A stretch of 32,361 bases of DNA from Terasakiella brassicae (GCF_014641495.1 NZ_BMHV01000029.1:1-32361); one strand, 5' to 3'; positions 7,393-16,128 are shown, counted from the first letter of the stretch. Numbers and translations are program-made. Notes: generated from the letters alone by a model not told the origin.

Positions 7393-9885
7393 ATGACGGT
7401 ATTAAAAAATGGACCAAAGGCGGTTCTATTTTCAGCTCTTCTCGCCGTCATCTACTTTTGCTCAGTCAAAAGCGGATGGGCAATGGAAGCTAAAGCGCTT
7501 GAAGAACGCCTGACTTTTCTTGAGAACGAACTTAATCAAAAACAATTAAATATCGACCATATCTGGACCATGATGGCCGCTTGCCTCGTCTTTTTCATGC
7601 AAGGCGGCTTTTTATTACTGGAAGCCGGGCTGGTACGGTCTAAAAACTCAATTAACGTTGCACAAAAAAATATTGCCGATTTCATTCTTGCGACCGTCTG
7701 TTTTGGGGCGGTTGGTTTTATGATTATGTTTGGTGGTTCCATCGGTGGACTTATCGGTTTTGATTGGGATTTATTTGCCTTTGACAAAGTGGAAGACTGG
7801 ACCTTCACCTTTTTCGTATTCCAAGTCGTTTTCTGTGGCACAGCCGCCACGATTGTCTCCGGTGCCGTTGCCGAACGTATGAAATTTGGGGGGTATCTTG
7901 CGGTAACTCTTGTCATTTCCCTTCTGATCTATCCTGTATTCGGGCATTGGGCATGGGGGAACCTTTTGGTAACTGAGAATGAACCCTTTTTAGCCTCCCT
8001 CGGGTTCATTGACTTTGCGGGTTCTACGGTTGTGCACTCTGTAGGTGGATGGGTTGCTTTGGCGGCTATCCTTGTCATCGGCCCCCGTATCGGGCGTTAT
8101 GATGAAAACGGAAAACCTGTTTCCATCAACGGTCACAGTCCGGTTCTGGCGACATTTGGCTGTATTATCCTCTGGATCGGCTGGATTGGTTTTAACGGTG
8201 GATCGACAACAGCGGGCACCCCGGCATTTGCCCATATCATTGCAAACACTATTGTTTCCGGTGCCATTGGTGGCCTTGTCGGGCTTTTCCTCGGACGGTT
8301 TGTGGATGGACATTACCGCCCAGACCGTTCAATCAACGGCGTTCTTGGTGGCTTGGTCGGCATTACAGCCGGGTGTGATACCGTCAGCTTATGGGGGGCA
8401 ATCTTCATTGGTGGTGGCAGTGCTGTCGCTGTTGTCTTTGCCGCCGACTTCCTCGAAAAACGATTAAAGGCGGATGACGTTGTCGGTGCGGTTTCCGTCC
8501 ACGGTGTCGCTGGTGCCTTTGGAACCATTGCCCTTGCCCTTGTCGCCCCGGCTGGTGCCTTTGAAGGCGGCATGTGGGCGCAACTTGGTATACAAAGCTT
8601 TGGTGTCGGTGTTGCATTCCTTTGGGCCTTTGCCCTTCCCTATTTCCTTTTCAAAGTCATTGATAAGATGTTTAAAGGGGGGATGCGCGTTAGTGGCGAA
8701 GATGAAATGAATGGCCTAAACTTTGCCGAACATGCTGCAACAATGGGCGCCTCGCATGTCCTGCGGGAAATGGAGCACGTTTTTGGCGCCACATCGGGGG
8801 AGGAGGAACCCCACGCAAATTTTATCGCAGCTGATGAGGCCGATGAAATTGCCTTTTATTTCAAGCGCCTCATGGACCGCAACGCCTCTCTCGTCACAGG
8901 CATGCAGAAAACGACATCCGTTTTGGTTCAAGCCGCACAGAACCTGACACACATGTCGACAAACCTAAGCGCACAGGCGGAACAAACACAATCGCGCGCT
9001 TTTGAGTTGGAAAGTACAACGCAGAACGTATCAGGCAATATGAATATTATGGCCACTGGTGTCGGTGAAGCCGGAACCCTCGCACAAGCCATTGCCAAAA
9101 ACGCCGACGACATGTCCTTGACGGTTCAATCGGTTGCCGACGAAATCCGCAACGTCATGGGCAGTATCGAAGAAATCTCCAATTCTACCGGGGAAACACA
9201 AAGCGTACTGAATAATGCCGTTGTCGAAGTCCGCCAAGGACGTGACAAGATGAAAGCTCTTGGTACTGCGGCACGCGACACAGGACAGGTCCTGAGCTTA
9301 ATCAGCGACATTGCCAATCAAACCAACATGCTGGCCTTAAATGCCACCATCGAAGCGGCCCGCAGCGGCCAAGCCGGAAAAGGGTTTGCGGTCGTCGCCG
9401 GGGAAGTCAAAAAACTTGCCGATCAAACCGCCAAAGCCATTGCCAATATCGAGACACGCGTTTTGAACATGCAAGCTGGTGCCAGCGATGCCGTTCAGGT
9501 TATGGAAAGAATCGCGGGACTGGTCGAACATGTTAATGATACCGCCGATGGCATTAACCTTGCGGTTGGTCGCCAAACATCTGCTGCCGATAAAATCACC
9601 GGGCGCCTGAACAAGATGACCGACATGACATCGCATGTCGCAGCTGAAATCAACCGGGTTGCTGCCAACACAAATGAAGCATCCTATATGGCCGGAGATG
9701 CCGCCACACAGACCGGTAACTTGAATGACGGTATTCTTGATGTCAAACAAGCCGCCAGCCTCAGTCACACCCAAGCCAGCAGCCTGAAAGCAGAAGCCGA
9801 ACAAATTTCACGCTCCGCCCATGATCTGAATAAGCTTGTGAACAGCCTGTCCTTACACAAACAAGCACAGGAAGCCGCTGAATAA
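7393..9885 (+). CDS. Ammonium transporter fused to a chemoreceptor signalling domain (Amt-MCP)
   Basis: A fusion protein of 830 residues. Residues 1-30 are a signal peptide and 31-53 a short charged, heptad-like periplasmic helix. Residues about 54-465 are a complete Amt/Rh ammonium channel. Its key AmtB positions are present: the Phe gate in FQVVFCG, the Trp/Phe of WIGWIGFNGGS, Asp in IDFAGST and the twin pore histidines at 215 (VVHSVGG) and 370 (VSVHGVAG). A linker follows with no HAMP. Residues about 510-825 are an MCP hairpin with the CheA/CheW tip near 640 ([18 protein letters not shown]) and [15 protein letters not shown]; no CheR-tethering pentapeptide ends it. The ribosome site is CGGAGAG. 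No glnK lies next to it, unlike ordinary amtB. Ammonium sensing for chemotaxis is inference; an intact pore suggests it may also conduct. Confidence 0.95.
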   Translation: MTVLKNGPKAVLFSALLAVIYFCSVKSGWAMEAKALEERLTFLENELNQKQLNIDHIWTMMAACLVFFMQGGFLLLEAGLVRSKNSINVAQKNIADFILATVCFGAVGFMIMFGGSIGGLIGFDWDLFAFDKVEDWTFTFFVFQVVFCGTAATIVSGAVAERMKFGGYLAVTLVISLLIYPVFGHWAWGNLLVTENEPFLASLGFIDFAGSTVVHSVGGWVALAAILVIGPRIGRYDENGKPVSINGHSPVLATFGCIILWIGWIGFNGGSTTAGTPAFAHIIANTIVSGAIGGLVGLFLGRFVDGHYRPDRSINGVLGGLVGITAGCDTVSLWGAIFIGGGSAVAVVFAADFLEKRLKADDVVGAVSVHGVAGAFGTIALALVAPAGAFEGGMWAQLGIQSFGVGVAFLWAFALPYFLFKVIDKMFKGGMRVSGEDEMNGLNFAEHAATMGASHVLREMEHVFGATSGEEEPHANFIAADEADEIAFYFKRLMDRNASLVTGMQKTTSVLVQAAQNLTHMSTNLSAQAEQTQSRAFELESTTQNVSGNMNIMATGVGEAGTLAQAIAKNADDMSLTVQSVADEIRNVMGSIEEISNSTGETQSVLNNAVVEVRQGRDKMKALGTAARDTGQVLSLISDIANQTNMLALNATIEAARSGQAGKGFAVVAGEVKKLADQTAKAIANIETRVLNMQAGASDAVQVMERIAGLVEHVNDTADGINLAVGRQTSAADKITGRLNKMTDMTSHVAAEINRVAANTNEASYMAGDAATQTGNLNDGILDVKQAASLSHTQASSLKAEAEQISRSAHDLNKLVNSLSLHKQAQEAAE

Positions 9886-9908
9886 CCCTTACATATGGCA
9901 AAAAAACA

Positions 9909-9942
9909 AAAAGGACTTAGAGAGCAATCTCTAAGTCCTTTT
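9909..9942 (+). terminator. Terminator of the Amt-MCP gene
   Basis: A perfect 15-base stem (9909-9923 with 9928-9942) with a GCAA tetraloop lies 24 bases after the stop codon. The stem ends in T residues on the plus strand. The A-rich other side could equally stop minus-strand transcription leaving the tRNA gene, whose 3' end is at 9947. Confidence 0.9.
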
Positions 9943-9946
9943 GAAT

Positions 9947-10023
9947 TGGTAGCTGGAGGCAGACTTGAACTGCCGACCTCGGCATTATGAGTGCCGCGCT
10001 CTAACCAGCTGAGCTATCCAGCC
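9947..10023 (-). tRNA. tRNA-Met (anticodon CAU)
   Basis: A 77-base cloverleaf on the minus strand with encoded CCA. The acceptor stem is 5' GGCTGGA with 3' TCCAGCT (a G-U pair at 1-72), the D-arm contains AGCTCAGCTGGTTAGAGC, the anticodon loop is CTCATAA on a CGGCA/TGCCG stem, and the T-loop is TTCAAGT. CAU fits elongator Met; a lysidine-modified tRNA-Ile2 has the same genomic anticodon and cannot be fully excluded. The variable region AGGTC and single-copy context do not distinguish them. Confidence 0.93.
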
Positions 10024-10053
10024 ATCGTAACCGTTTGGCTTCGAAGTGCGCGC

Positions 10054-10082
10054 TTTTTACGGCAGCACAGGGAAAGTGTCAA
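10054..10082 (-). promoter_or_regulatory. Promoter of tRNA-Met
   Basis: On the minus strand a consensus TTGACA (10077-10082), a 17-base spacer and TAAAAA (10054-10059) precede a GC-rich GCGCGC discriminator. A GC-rich discriminator is typical of stable-RNA promoters under stringent control. The tRNA 5' end lies about 30 bases downstream. Confidence 0.7.
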
Positions 10083-10172
10083 GCAACAAAGAGAATGTTT
10101 TTTAACTTTTTTTTGAAAGTCGCACAAATCGCAAGTCGACCCTTTAAAAACATCTGCTATTTCCCTGAAAAG

Positions 10173-11279
10173 TCAGGCAGCTTTCTGGATCCAGCCGCCA
10201 CCCAACATGCGTTCCCCTTCATAGAAAACACAAGCTTGCCCGGGTGCAATACCGGCATAACCATCACGTAAAACCACACGGGCACTACCATCCGCATTTG
10301 GATAAACCGTTGCCGGTTGTGGTGGCTGTGCTGAACGGACCTTGACTTCAATCTCGCGGCCCTCAGCAGACAGAGGTGTAAAGCCGATCCAGTTCAATTC
10401 GGCAATCGTCAATTCAAACTCCAGCAAGGCTTCTTGCGGGCCGACAATGACTTGCTTTTTCTCTGCATCCAGTCGAATCACATATAAGGGGTCCGGCCAT
10501 GCAATGCCTAAGCCCCGGCGTTGACCGACCGTATATTTGATGATCCCGTCATGTTTACCAACAACGGTACCGTCCAAATGAACGATTTCCCCCGGTTCTA
10601 ACGCGCCGGGGCGCAATTTTTCGACCACATCGACATATTTGCCTTCCGGCACAAAACAGATGTCCTGACTGTCGCTTTTTGAGGCAACAGACAAACCATA
10701 TTTTTTTGCCAAGGCCCGCGTTTCATCCTTCGACATATTCCCCAAAGGAAAGCGCACAAAATCGGCCTGTGCCTGCGTCATCGTAAACATAAAATAACTT
10801 TGGTCGCGGCGATGGTCGGCCCCGCGCAAAAGAATAGCCCCTTGATCGGTCTTTTGCCATTGCACATAGTGGCCTGTAACCAAAGCATCCCCGCCCAGAT
10901 CTTTTGCCGTTTCCAGCAAATCACGGAATTTAACGGTTTCATTGCATTTGACACAAGGAATTGGCGTTTCGCCCTGTACATAGGTTTCGGCGAAATAATC
11001 CATCACATCACGTTTGAAAACTTCTTCATAATCCAAAACGTAATGGGGAATACCTATTTGATCGGCCACACGGCGTGCATCATAAATATCGCGTCCTGCA
11101 CAACAGGTATTAGGGCGGCAGACAGCCTCGCCGTGGTCATAGAGCTGTAACGTCACGCCCACAACGTCATAGCCCTGTTCTTTCAACATGGCAGCCGTGA
11201 CAGAGCTATCTACGCCACCGGACATGGCAACAATAATGCGGGTATCTTCAGGGGCTTTATCAATAAATAGAGAGTTCAT
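10173..11279 (-). CDS. mnmA: tRNA-specific 2-thiouridylase MnmA
   Basis: MnmA, 368 residues, activates U34 of Lys/Glu/Gln tRNAs with ATP and replaces its 2-oxygen by sulfur delivered from a cysteine desulfurase. The PP-loop SGGVDSS is at 20-26. The catalytic Cys is C109 in PIPCVKCN, and the second Cys is in the SDSQDICF segment. The Cys-rich insert [17 protein letters not shown] after the first helix is of the form seen in alphaproteobacterial MnmA proteins. The ATG is at 11279, five bases after the DUF599 stop, so the two are co-transcribed. The iscS operon, the expected sulfur source, lies immediately upstream on the same strand. Confidence 0.97.
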   Translation of the reverse strand: MNSLFIDKAPEDTRIIVAMSGGVDSSVTAAMLKEQGYDVVGVTLQLYDHGEAVCRPNTCCAGRDIYDARRVADQIGIPHYVLDYEEVFKRDVMDYFAETYVQGETPIPCVKCNETVKFRDLLETAKDLGGDALVTGHYVQWQKTDQGAILLRGADHRRDQSYFMFTMTQAQADFVRFPLGNMSKDETRALAKKYGLSVASKSDSQDICFVPEGKYVDVVEKLRPGALEPGEIVHLDGTVVGKHDGIIKYTVGQRRGLGIAWPDPLYVIRLDAEKKQVIVGPQEALLEFELTIAELNWIGFTPLSAEGREIEVKVRSAQPPQPATVYPNADGSARVVLRDGYAGIAPGQACVFYEGERMLGGGWIQKAA

Positions 11280-11284
11280 TTTCT

Positions 11285-12010
11285 TCAGAACTTAAAAACG
11301 TTTTCATAATCGCTGTTCGGGTCCAGCGTGCGCAGTGTTTTGGATTTGAATTCACGACGGTAAATCACCAAAACAACAAATAGGGTGACCGCAATGAAAA
11401 TCCAAGGGTTCAAAAACCACGAGAGTGCAGCCATACCGAAATAGTATGTCCGCATTCCCCGGTTAAAAGTCTGCACAGCCAGAGCATTCACCCGTGCTGC
11501 ACGTTCAGCAATTTGCTGCGCTTCTTTCGTCTTTGCAAATTCCGGTGACGGAAATGCCCCCATCACGATCAGCATGTAATTGAACTGACGCAACGCCCAC
11601 GCAAATTTGAAAAAAGCATATATAAAAATTGTACCCAAGGTCAGTAGTTTGAGTTCCCACATGACTTTGGACGCTTTGGCAACATAGGTCAGGTCTTTGG
11701 TCAAATCCTGAATTTGTTCCAATGACCCAAAAATTGCCACAACCCCACCCAACAAAAAAATAGCTGTTGAGGCAAATAACGAAATCGAACGGATCAATGT
11801 CGATAACAACGCAGCATCCGCCACACGGACTTCGCGATGCAAAGCCTGTTTCATCCATTCCAGACGATAGTCATACATGACCGTCATCAAACTGGGACGT
11901 GTCTGGCTAAAACGATCCGCCCACGATGTATAACCGACCCAAGCCAGCAAGAACCAACTCAAGGCAACAATATCCAGAAGGGTTACACCATACATAAATT
12001 GGACATTCAT
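11285..12010 (-). CDS. DUF599 family membrane protein
   Basis: Integral membrane protein of 241 residues belonging, by its overall pattern, to the DUF599 family of unknown function. Hydrophobic segments lie at about 8-28, 70-95, 115-140 and 190-225, with the family-like region around [19 protein letters not shown] near the third and fourth helices. The N-terminal ATG at 12010 has only a poor ribosome site. It follows the iscX terminator on the same strand and runs directly into mnmA. Linkage to mnmA suggests co-expression but no shared function can be read from the sequence. Confidence 0.8.
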   Translation of the reverse strand: MNVQFMYGVTLLDIVALSWFLLAWVGYTSWADRFSQTRPSLMTVMYDYRLEWMKQALHREVRVADAALLSTLIRSISLFASTAIFLLGGVVAIFGSLEQIQDLTKDLTYVAKASKVMWELKLLTLGTIFIYAFFKFAWALRQFNYMLIVMGAFPSPEFAKTKEAQQIAERAARVNALAVQTFNRGMRTYYFGMAALSWFLNPWIFIAVTLFVVLVIYRREFKSKTLRTLDPNSDYENVFKF

Positions 12011-12041
12011 CGCCGAGGCCCTTTATTCACCTTGCGTCTAA

Positions 12042-12070
12042 AGAAAACGTCCCTGCAAGATGGCAGGGAC
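12042..12070 (-). terminator. Terminator at the end of the isc operon
   Basis: GTCCCTGC (12049-12056) and GCAGGGAC (12063-12070) form a perfect eight-base stem with a six-base loop. On the minus strand GTTTTCTTT follows. It lies eight bases past the iscX stop and separates the iron-sulfur operon from DUF599-mnmA. Confidence 0.8.
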
Positions 12071-12078
12071 TGTTCATA

Positions 12079-12279
12079 TTAATCTCGTTCATCCAACCAT
12101 GCCATTTGAATGGCTTCGAGGACTTTTTCATTGCTTTTATCCGGATCATCTTCGAAATCATCCAGTTCTTGCACCCATTTCCATAAATCGGTGAAGCGCA
12201 CAGACATAATATCTACATCCGGGTGAGCATCTTCCAATTCAATGGCAATATCGTGAATATCCGTCCAGCGCAATCCCAT
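12079..12279 (-). CDS. iscX: Fe-S assembly protein IscX
   Basis: IscX, 66 residues, the usual length. It is a small acidic protein that binds iron and IscS and tunes cluster assembly. The sequence has the typical W-TDI-IA-L pattern near the N-terminus, the VRFTDLWKWV core, and an acidic DDFEDDPDKSNEKVLEAIQ stretch. The ribosome site GAGGAG lies upstream. It is the last gene of the operon, as in Escherichia coli. Confidence 0.95.
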   Translation of the reverse strand: MGLRWTDIHDIAIELEDAHPDVDIMSVRFTDLWKWVQELDDFEDDPDKSNEKVLEAIQMAWLDERD

Positions 12280-12305
12280 GAGACAATCTCCTCGTCCGGT
12301 TAAAA

Positions 12306-12632
12306 TTAACCGATATTACGTGTTTCCGCCGGCACGTGCACAGTCAAACCGTCCAGTTCGTCAGACATAATAATCTGACATCCCAAACGAGAGGTCTGTT
12401 GCAGGCCAAACGCCAAATCCAGCATATCTTCTTCTTCTTCAGATGCTTCATTCAACTTGTCGAACCATTCTTCATCGACAACCACATGGCACGTTGAACA
12501 AGCCAAAGAGCCTTCACACGCACCTTCAAGATCAATATCGTTCTTGTGTGCGATTTCCAAAACGGACAAACCGTTGGCGGCGTCTACTACTTTTTCAGAA
12601 CCGTCAGGGTTAATGAAAGTCATTTTAGGCAT
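12306..12632 (-). CDS. fdx: ISC-type [2Fe-2S] ferredoxin
   Basis: Adrenodoxin-type ferredoxin of 108 residues that supplies electrons for cluster assembly on IscU. The four cluster ligands are C39, C45 and C48 (C-x5-C-x2-C) and C85, exactly the vertebrate-type/Isc spacing rather than the plant-type one. An acidic helix near 62-72 is the normal partner-docking surface. It sits between hscA and iscX in the order seen in proteobacterial isc operons. Confidence 0.97.
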   Translation of the reverse strand: MPKMTFINPDGSEKVVDAANGLSVLEIAHKNDIDLEGACEGSLACSTCHVVVDEEWFDKLNEASEEEEDMLDLAFGLQQTSRLGCQIIMSDELDGLTVHVPAETRNIG

Positions 12633-12691
12633 GGTTTTCTTCTCTCTTTAAAAACTGCGTTGCAAGCCTTTTATCGACTTTGGTCAAGAAA

Positions 12692-14587
12692 TCAAGACTC
12701 AATCGCGCTTTCCAGCTTCGCTACGTTTACCCCGGTCAGGGCCTCTTCAATACCCTTATCCATACGACGCTGGGCAAAAACCTGTGTTTCACGGTCCAAT
12801 TCTTCAACCATCGCATTGATCGTGTGACGATCATCGCTCGCAATTGTTTCGTCCAGTTTATTCAAAACAACATTGATATGGGCGCGTTCATCTTCATTCA
12901 ACAACTTACCATCGATATGGAGCGCGGAATAAACGGCTTCCATCACCCGTTTGGCTTCCACGCGAGCTTCCGTCAAAAGGCGGACTTCCATATCTTCCTT
13001 GGCGTGGACCATACTGTCACGTAGCATATGGGCCATTTCTTCATCGGACAACCCATAAGACGGCTTCACGGCAACTTCTTGAGAAACGCCCGTTGTGACT
13101 TCTTCTGCCCCGACCGTCAACAAACCGTCGGCATCCACACTAAAGGTCACACGGATACGTGCCGCCCCGGCCGTCATCGGCGGGATCCCTTTCAGAATAA
13201 AGCGGGCAAGGGACCGGTTCTGATCCACCATTTCACGTTCGCCTTGCAAAACATGAATTGCCATTGCGCTCTGACCATCCTGATAGGTGGTAAATTCCTG
13301 TGCCTTGGCGACCGGGATCGGGGTATTGCGCGGAATGACTTTCTCCACAATTCCGCCCATTGTCTCGATCCCCAGACTCAAGGGTGTCACATCCAGCAAC
13401 AGATTGTCAGAACCAACGGTTAAAGCCTCGGCTTGCAATGCGGCACCGACCGCGACAACTTCGTCCGGGTTGATATCAGATAACGGAGGTTGTCCAAAAA
13501 AGTCCCCCACCCGTTTGCGCACCAAAGGTACACGGGTCGATCCCCCAACCAGAACAATGCCTTTGACTTCGTCCGGGAAGGTATCGCCATCTTCCAGAAC
13601 ATTGCGGCAAATATCAATTGTGCGATCCACAAGTGGTGCCGCCAGTTCATCAAATTTTTCACGGGTAATCGTATGTTTTGAAGACTGACCGTTAAATTCC
13701 AATACAAAATCGCCACTGTCATTTTCCGTCAGGCATTCTTTCGCCATTCGTCCGGTAACCAGTGCAATTTTTACATCATCCGTCGTCAGTTTTTCTTCAC
13801 CGAACTTTGCGCGGCGCTCCGTCAGGAAATATTCCAAGATGGCATGATCAAAATCATCCCCGCCAAGGGACGCATCACCGCCTGTCGATTTAACCTGAAA
13901 CACGCCTTTTTCCATGCGCAATAACGAGATATCAAATGTCCCGCCACCAAGATCATAAACAGCATAAAGCCCTTCGGCCTCTTTATCCAAACCATAGGCC
14001 AACGCAGCGGCTGTCGGTTCGTTCACAAGGCGTAGAACCTGTAAACCAGCAAGCTTTGCGGCATCTTTGGTTGCGGTGCGGGCCGCATCGTCAAAATAAG
14101 CAGGGACGGTGATCACTGCCTTTTCAACCTTTTGCTTCAACTGATCTTCAGAACGTTCTTTCAAAGCGCGTAAAATATCGGCGGAAATTTCCACCGGCGT
14201 CAGTTCTTTGCCCGAAACCTTAAGACGTACCATGCCTTCGCCTTCAATTACTTCAAAAGGCAGGGTTCCTGAAATAGATTTTACATCCTGAAGGCCACGT
14301 CCCATCAATCGTTTAACGGATGAAATCACTGTTTCCGGGCGCATCAGCAAAAGCTGTTTGGCAAGTTGGCCCACAATGGCAGACCCATCCGGTGCGTAAG
14401 CCACAACAGAGGGCACAAGACCCGAGCCATTTTCATCGCGCAAAACTTCGGGCGTTTCGTCATTAGAGACGGCAACAACGGAATTGGTCGTGCCTAAATC
14501 AATTCCCACCGCCAAATCGCTGTCGCCCGCATGGGGAAGGGGTGTTTCGCCGGGTTCGTGAATTTGTAGCAATACGGTTTCGATCAT
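12692..14587 (-). CDS. hscA: Fe-S chaperone HscA (Hsp70 family)
   Basis: HscA, 631 residues, a specialised Hsp70 that uses ATP to release clusters from IscU after recognising its LPPVK motif. The nucleotide-binding domain begins with GIDLGTTNSVVAV and contains the second phosphate motif YDLGGGTFDISLL and the adenosine motif GIVLVGGSTRVPLV. A substrate-binding domain (about 390-510) and a shortened helical lid follow. It lacks a C-terminal EEVD-type or DnaK-like tail, as HscA proteins do. An N-terminal extension of about 25 residues precedes the ATPase domain, also usual for HscA. The start lies four bases after the hscB stop, showing tight coupling. Confidence 0.97.
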   Translation of the reverse strand: MIETVLLQIHEPGETPLPHAGDSDLAVGIDLGTTNSVVAVSNDETPEVLRDENGSGLVPSVVAYAPDGSAIVGQLAKQLLLMRPETVISSVKRLMGRGLQDVKSISGTLPFEVIEGEGMVRLKVSGKELTPVEISADILRALKERSEDQLKQKVEKAVITVPAYFDDAARTATKDAAKLAGLQVLRLVNEPTAAALAYGLDKEAEGLYAVYDLGGGTFDISLLRMEKGVFQVKSTGGDASLGGDDFDHAILEYFLTERRAKFGEEKLTTDDVKIALVTGRMAKECLTENDSGDFVLEFNGQSSKHTITREKFDELAAPLVDRTIDICRNVLEDGDTFPDEVKGIVLVGGSTRVPLVRKRVGDFFGQPPLSDINPDEVVAVGAALQAEALTVGSDNLLLDVTPLSLGIETMGGIVEKVIPRNTPIPVAKAQEFTTYQDGQSAMAIHVLQGEREMVDQNRSLARFILKGIPPMTAGAARIRVTFSVDADGLLTVGAEEVTTGVSQEVAVKPSYGLSDEEMAHMLRDSMVHAKEDMEVRLLTEARVEAKRVMEAVYSALHIDGKLLNEDERAHINVVLNKLDETIASDDRHTINAMVEELDRETQVFAQRRMDKGIEEALTGVNVAKLESAIES

Positions 14588-14591
14588 GGTC

Positions 14592-15233
14592 TTATTTCAT
14601 TACCAAACGCGCTTTATGCTGGCGCGTTTCTTCCAAGAGTTTCGTCAAATATTTCAGGCGCAAGGCTAATTTACGAGCCTCGTCATATTGTTCTTGATCA
14701 AAGGCCTGTGCAATCGCACGCACACAATCACGTACATCACGGCGCGCCTTATCGGATAATGCATTCACCGTATCGACGGATTGTGCCTCCATCAAGGCTT
14801 CGCGTGTTTCCATCGCTTCCATCAAAAGAACCGGATCATTCACCGTATGATCATGGCTAATGCCCGTCATCCCGAGCACACTCAACAAATAATCCGCGCG
14901 CTTAAGCGGGTCTTTTAACACTTCGAAAGCTTCGTTCAAACTGACTGCCTGTTGCTGAGACAGCGTCTTTTCCTTCGGTGTTTTATTTGCAAAACGATCC
15001 GGGTGCAAATGACGTTGCAGTTCGAAATAGCTGCGTTCCAACCCATCTACATCCAGACTATAGGCCTTTTGCAACCCGAAACGGCTGAAATGGTCGATAT
15101 GGCCGGGCGGTTGAACCGCATGACAGGTTTCACAAAACAAATCTCCACCACTGACCGGTCCTTTGCAAGACCAACAGGGATGAACACTGCTTTTGTCGTT
15201 TTTCAGCATCATCGTTTGGTTTGATACGTCCAT
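14592..15233 (-). CDS. hscB: Fe-S co-chaperone HscB with N-terminal zinc-finger-like motif
   Basis: J-domain co-chaperone of 213 residues that delivers IscU to HscA and stimulates its ATPase. The J domain (about 45-115) carries the HPD motif in HLHPDRF; the C-terminal three-helix domain binds IscU. Ahead of the J domain is C20-x2-C23-x10-C34-x2-C37, a probable zinc knuckle as in eukaryotic HSCB and unlike E. coli HscB. I choose the start at 15233 rather than 15296: the longer form would translate through a terminator-like hairpin and adds 21 residues without family character. The ribosome site is weak at either start. Confidence 0.93.
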   Translation of the reverse strand: MDVSNQTMMLKNDKSSVHPCWSCKGPVSGGDLFCETCHAVQPPGHIDHFSRFGLQKAYSLDVDGLERSYFELQRHLHPDRFANKTPKEKTLSQQQAVSLNEAFEVLKDPLKRADYLLSVLGMTGISHDHTVNDPVLLMEAMETREALMEAQSVDTVNALSDKARRDVRDCVRAIAQAFDQEQYDEARKLALRLKYLTKLLEETRQHKARLVMK

Positions 15234-15280
15234 AGTTCTAAACAATCGCCCTTGCGCACAACATGCGAAACCTCTTTGTA

Positions 15281-15309
15281 AAAGAGATCCCCGCATAAGG
15301 CGCGGGGAT
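15281..15309 (-). terminator. Possible internal terminator/attenuator between iscA and hscB
   Basis: ATCCCCGC (15287-15294) and GCGGGGAT (15302-15309) form a perfect eight-base GC-rich stem with a seven-base loop. On the minus strand CTCTTTT follows. It lies about 20 bases past the iscA stop and could lower expression of hscBA-fdx-iscX relative to iscSUA, or protect the 3' end of a processed message. Confidence 0.5.
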
Positions 15310-15328
15310 GGCTTCCTACCTTTTGCTT

Positions 15329-15673
15329 TTAAACGTGGAAAGATTCACCACAGCCACAACGCCCCTTTTCATTGGGGTTGGTGAAGACAAAGCCGGAGGC
15401 CATTTGTTCTTCAACAAAATCCATTTCGGTTCCGAAGATAAACATGGTTGCCTTCGGATCTATCATAATGGTTATATCGTCGGCTGCGTCGAACACTTCG
15501 TCAAACTCATTGACTTCATCGGCGAATTCCAGCGTGTAAGACAGGCCGGAACAGCCTTTTGTCCGTACACCGATACGTACACCTTTACTCGGTTTTCCGC
15601 GTCCTTCCATCAGGACGCGGATCCGGTCCAGTGCCGCTTCGGTCACGCTAATTGGGGCGGGACGTCCAGTCAT
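15329..15673 (-). CDS. iscA: A-type Fe-S carrier IscA
   Basis: A-type carrier of 114 residues that receives and passes on clusters. The three ligand cysteines are C41 in GCSGLSY and C106 and C108 in CGCGESF near the C-terminus. The start at 15673 (ATG) is preferred: AAGGAG lies 11 bases upstream, whereas the in-frame GTG at 15685 overlaps that ribosome site. The gene follows iscU by 27 bases in the usual isc order. Confidence 0.96.
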   Translation of the reverse strand: MTGRPAPISVTEAALDRIRVLMEGRGKPSKGVRIGVRTKGCSGLSYTLEFADEVNEFDEVFDAADDITIMIDPKATMFIFGTEMDFVEEQMASGFVFTNPNEKGRCGCGESFHV

Positions 15674-15700
15674 GGTTGGCGTCACTCCTTCGTGATTGAT

Positions 15701-16084
15701 TTAGTCTTTATGTTTTGCTTTATAATCTTCAATTGCTGCTTTGATAGCATCTTCTGCCAGCACAGAGCAATGAATCTTCACCGGAGGTAACGCCAACTCT
15801 TCGGCAATATCCGTATTTTTGATATTGGACGCTTCATCCAGCGTCTTGCCTTTAACCCATTCCGTCACAAGTGAGCTGGACGCAATCGCAGAACCGCAAC
15901 CGAATGTTTTAAATTTGGCATCTTCAATGATACCGTCAGCACCGACTTTGATCTGCAAACGCATCACATCGCCACAGGCGGGCGCACCAACCAGACCGGT
16001 TCCGATTTCACCGGCCTCATTGTCCATTGAACCAACATTGCGCGGGTTTTCGTAGTGATCGACAACTTTATCGCTATAAGACAT
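15701..16084 (-). CDS. iscU: Fe-S scaffold protein IscU
   Basis: Scaffold on which new clusters are made, 127 residues, normal length. The cluster ligands are C37 (PACGD), C63 (FGCGS) and C106, with H105 and D39 also present. LPPVK at 99-103 is the HscA recognition motif, matching the presence of hscA and hscB downstream. AAAGGAG lies before the ATG. Confidence 0.98.
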   Translation of the reverse strand: MSYSDKVVDHYENPRNVGSMDNEAGEIGTGLVGAPACGDVMRLQIKVGADGIIEDAKFKTFGCGSAIASSSLVTEWVKGKTLDEASNIKNTDIAEELALPPVKIHCSVLAEDAIKAAIEDYKAKHKD

Positions 16085-16128
16085 TTTCTTCTCCTTTAAA
16101 CCACTTCAAAGGTGGCTGTCTTTCGAAA

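Noticed and set aside
8690-8960. Amt-MCP junction as two genes joined by a frameshift
   Set aside because: The frame is continuous with normal codon use and no internal ribosome site plus start is evident at the domain border.
10164-10177. CCTGA/TCAGG hairpin at the end of mnmA as a terminator
   Set aside because: The stem is five bases and no T run follows on the minus strand.
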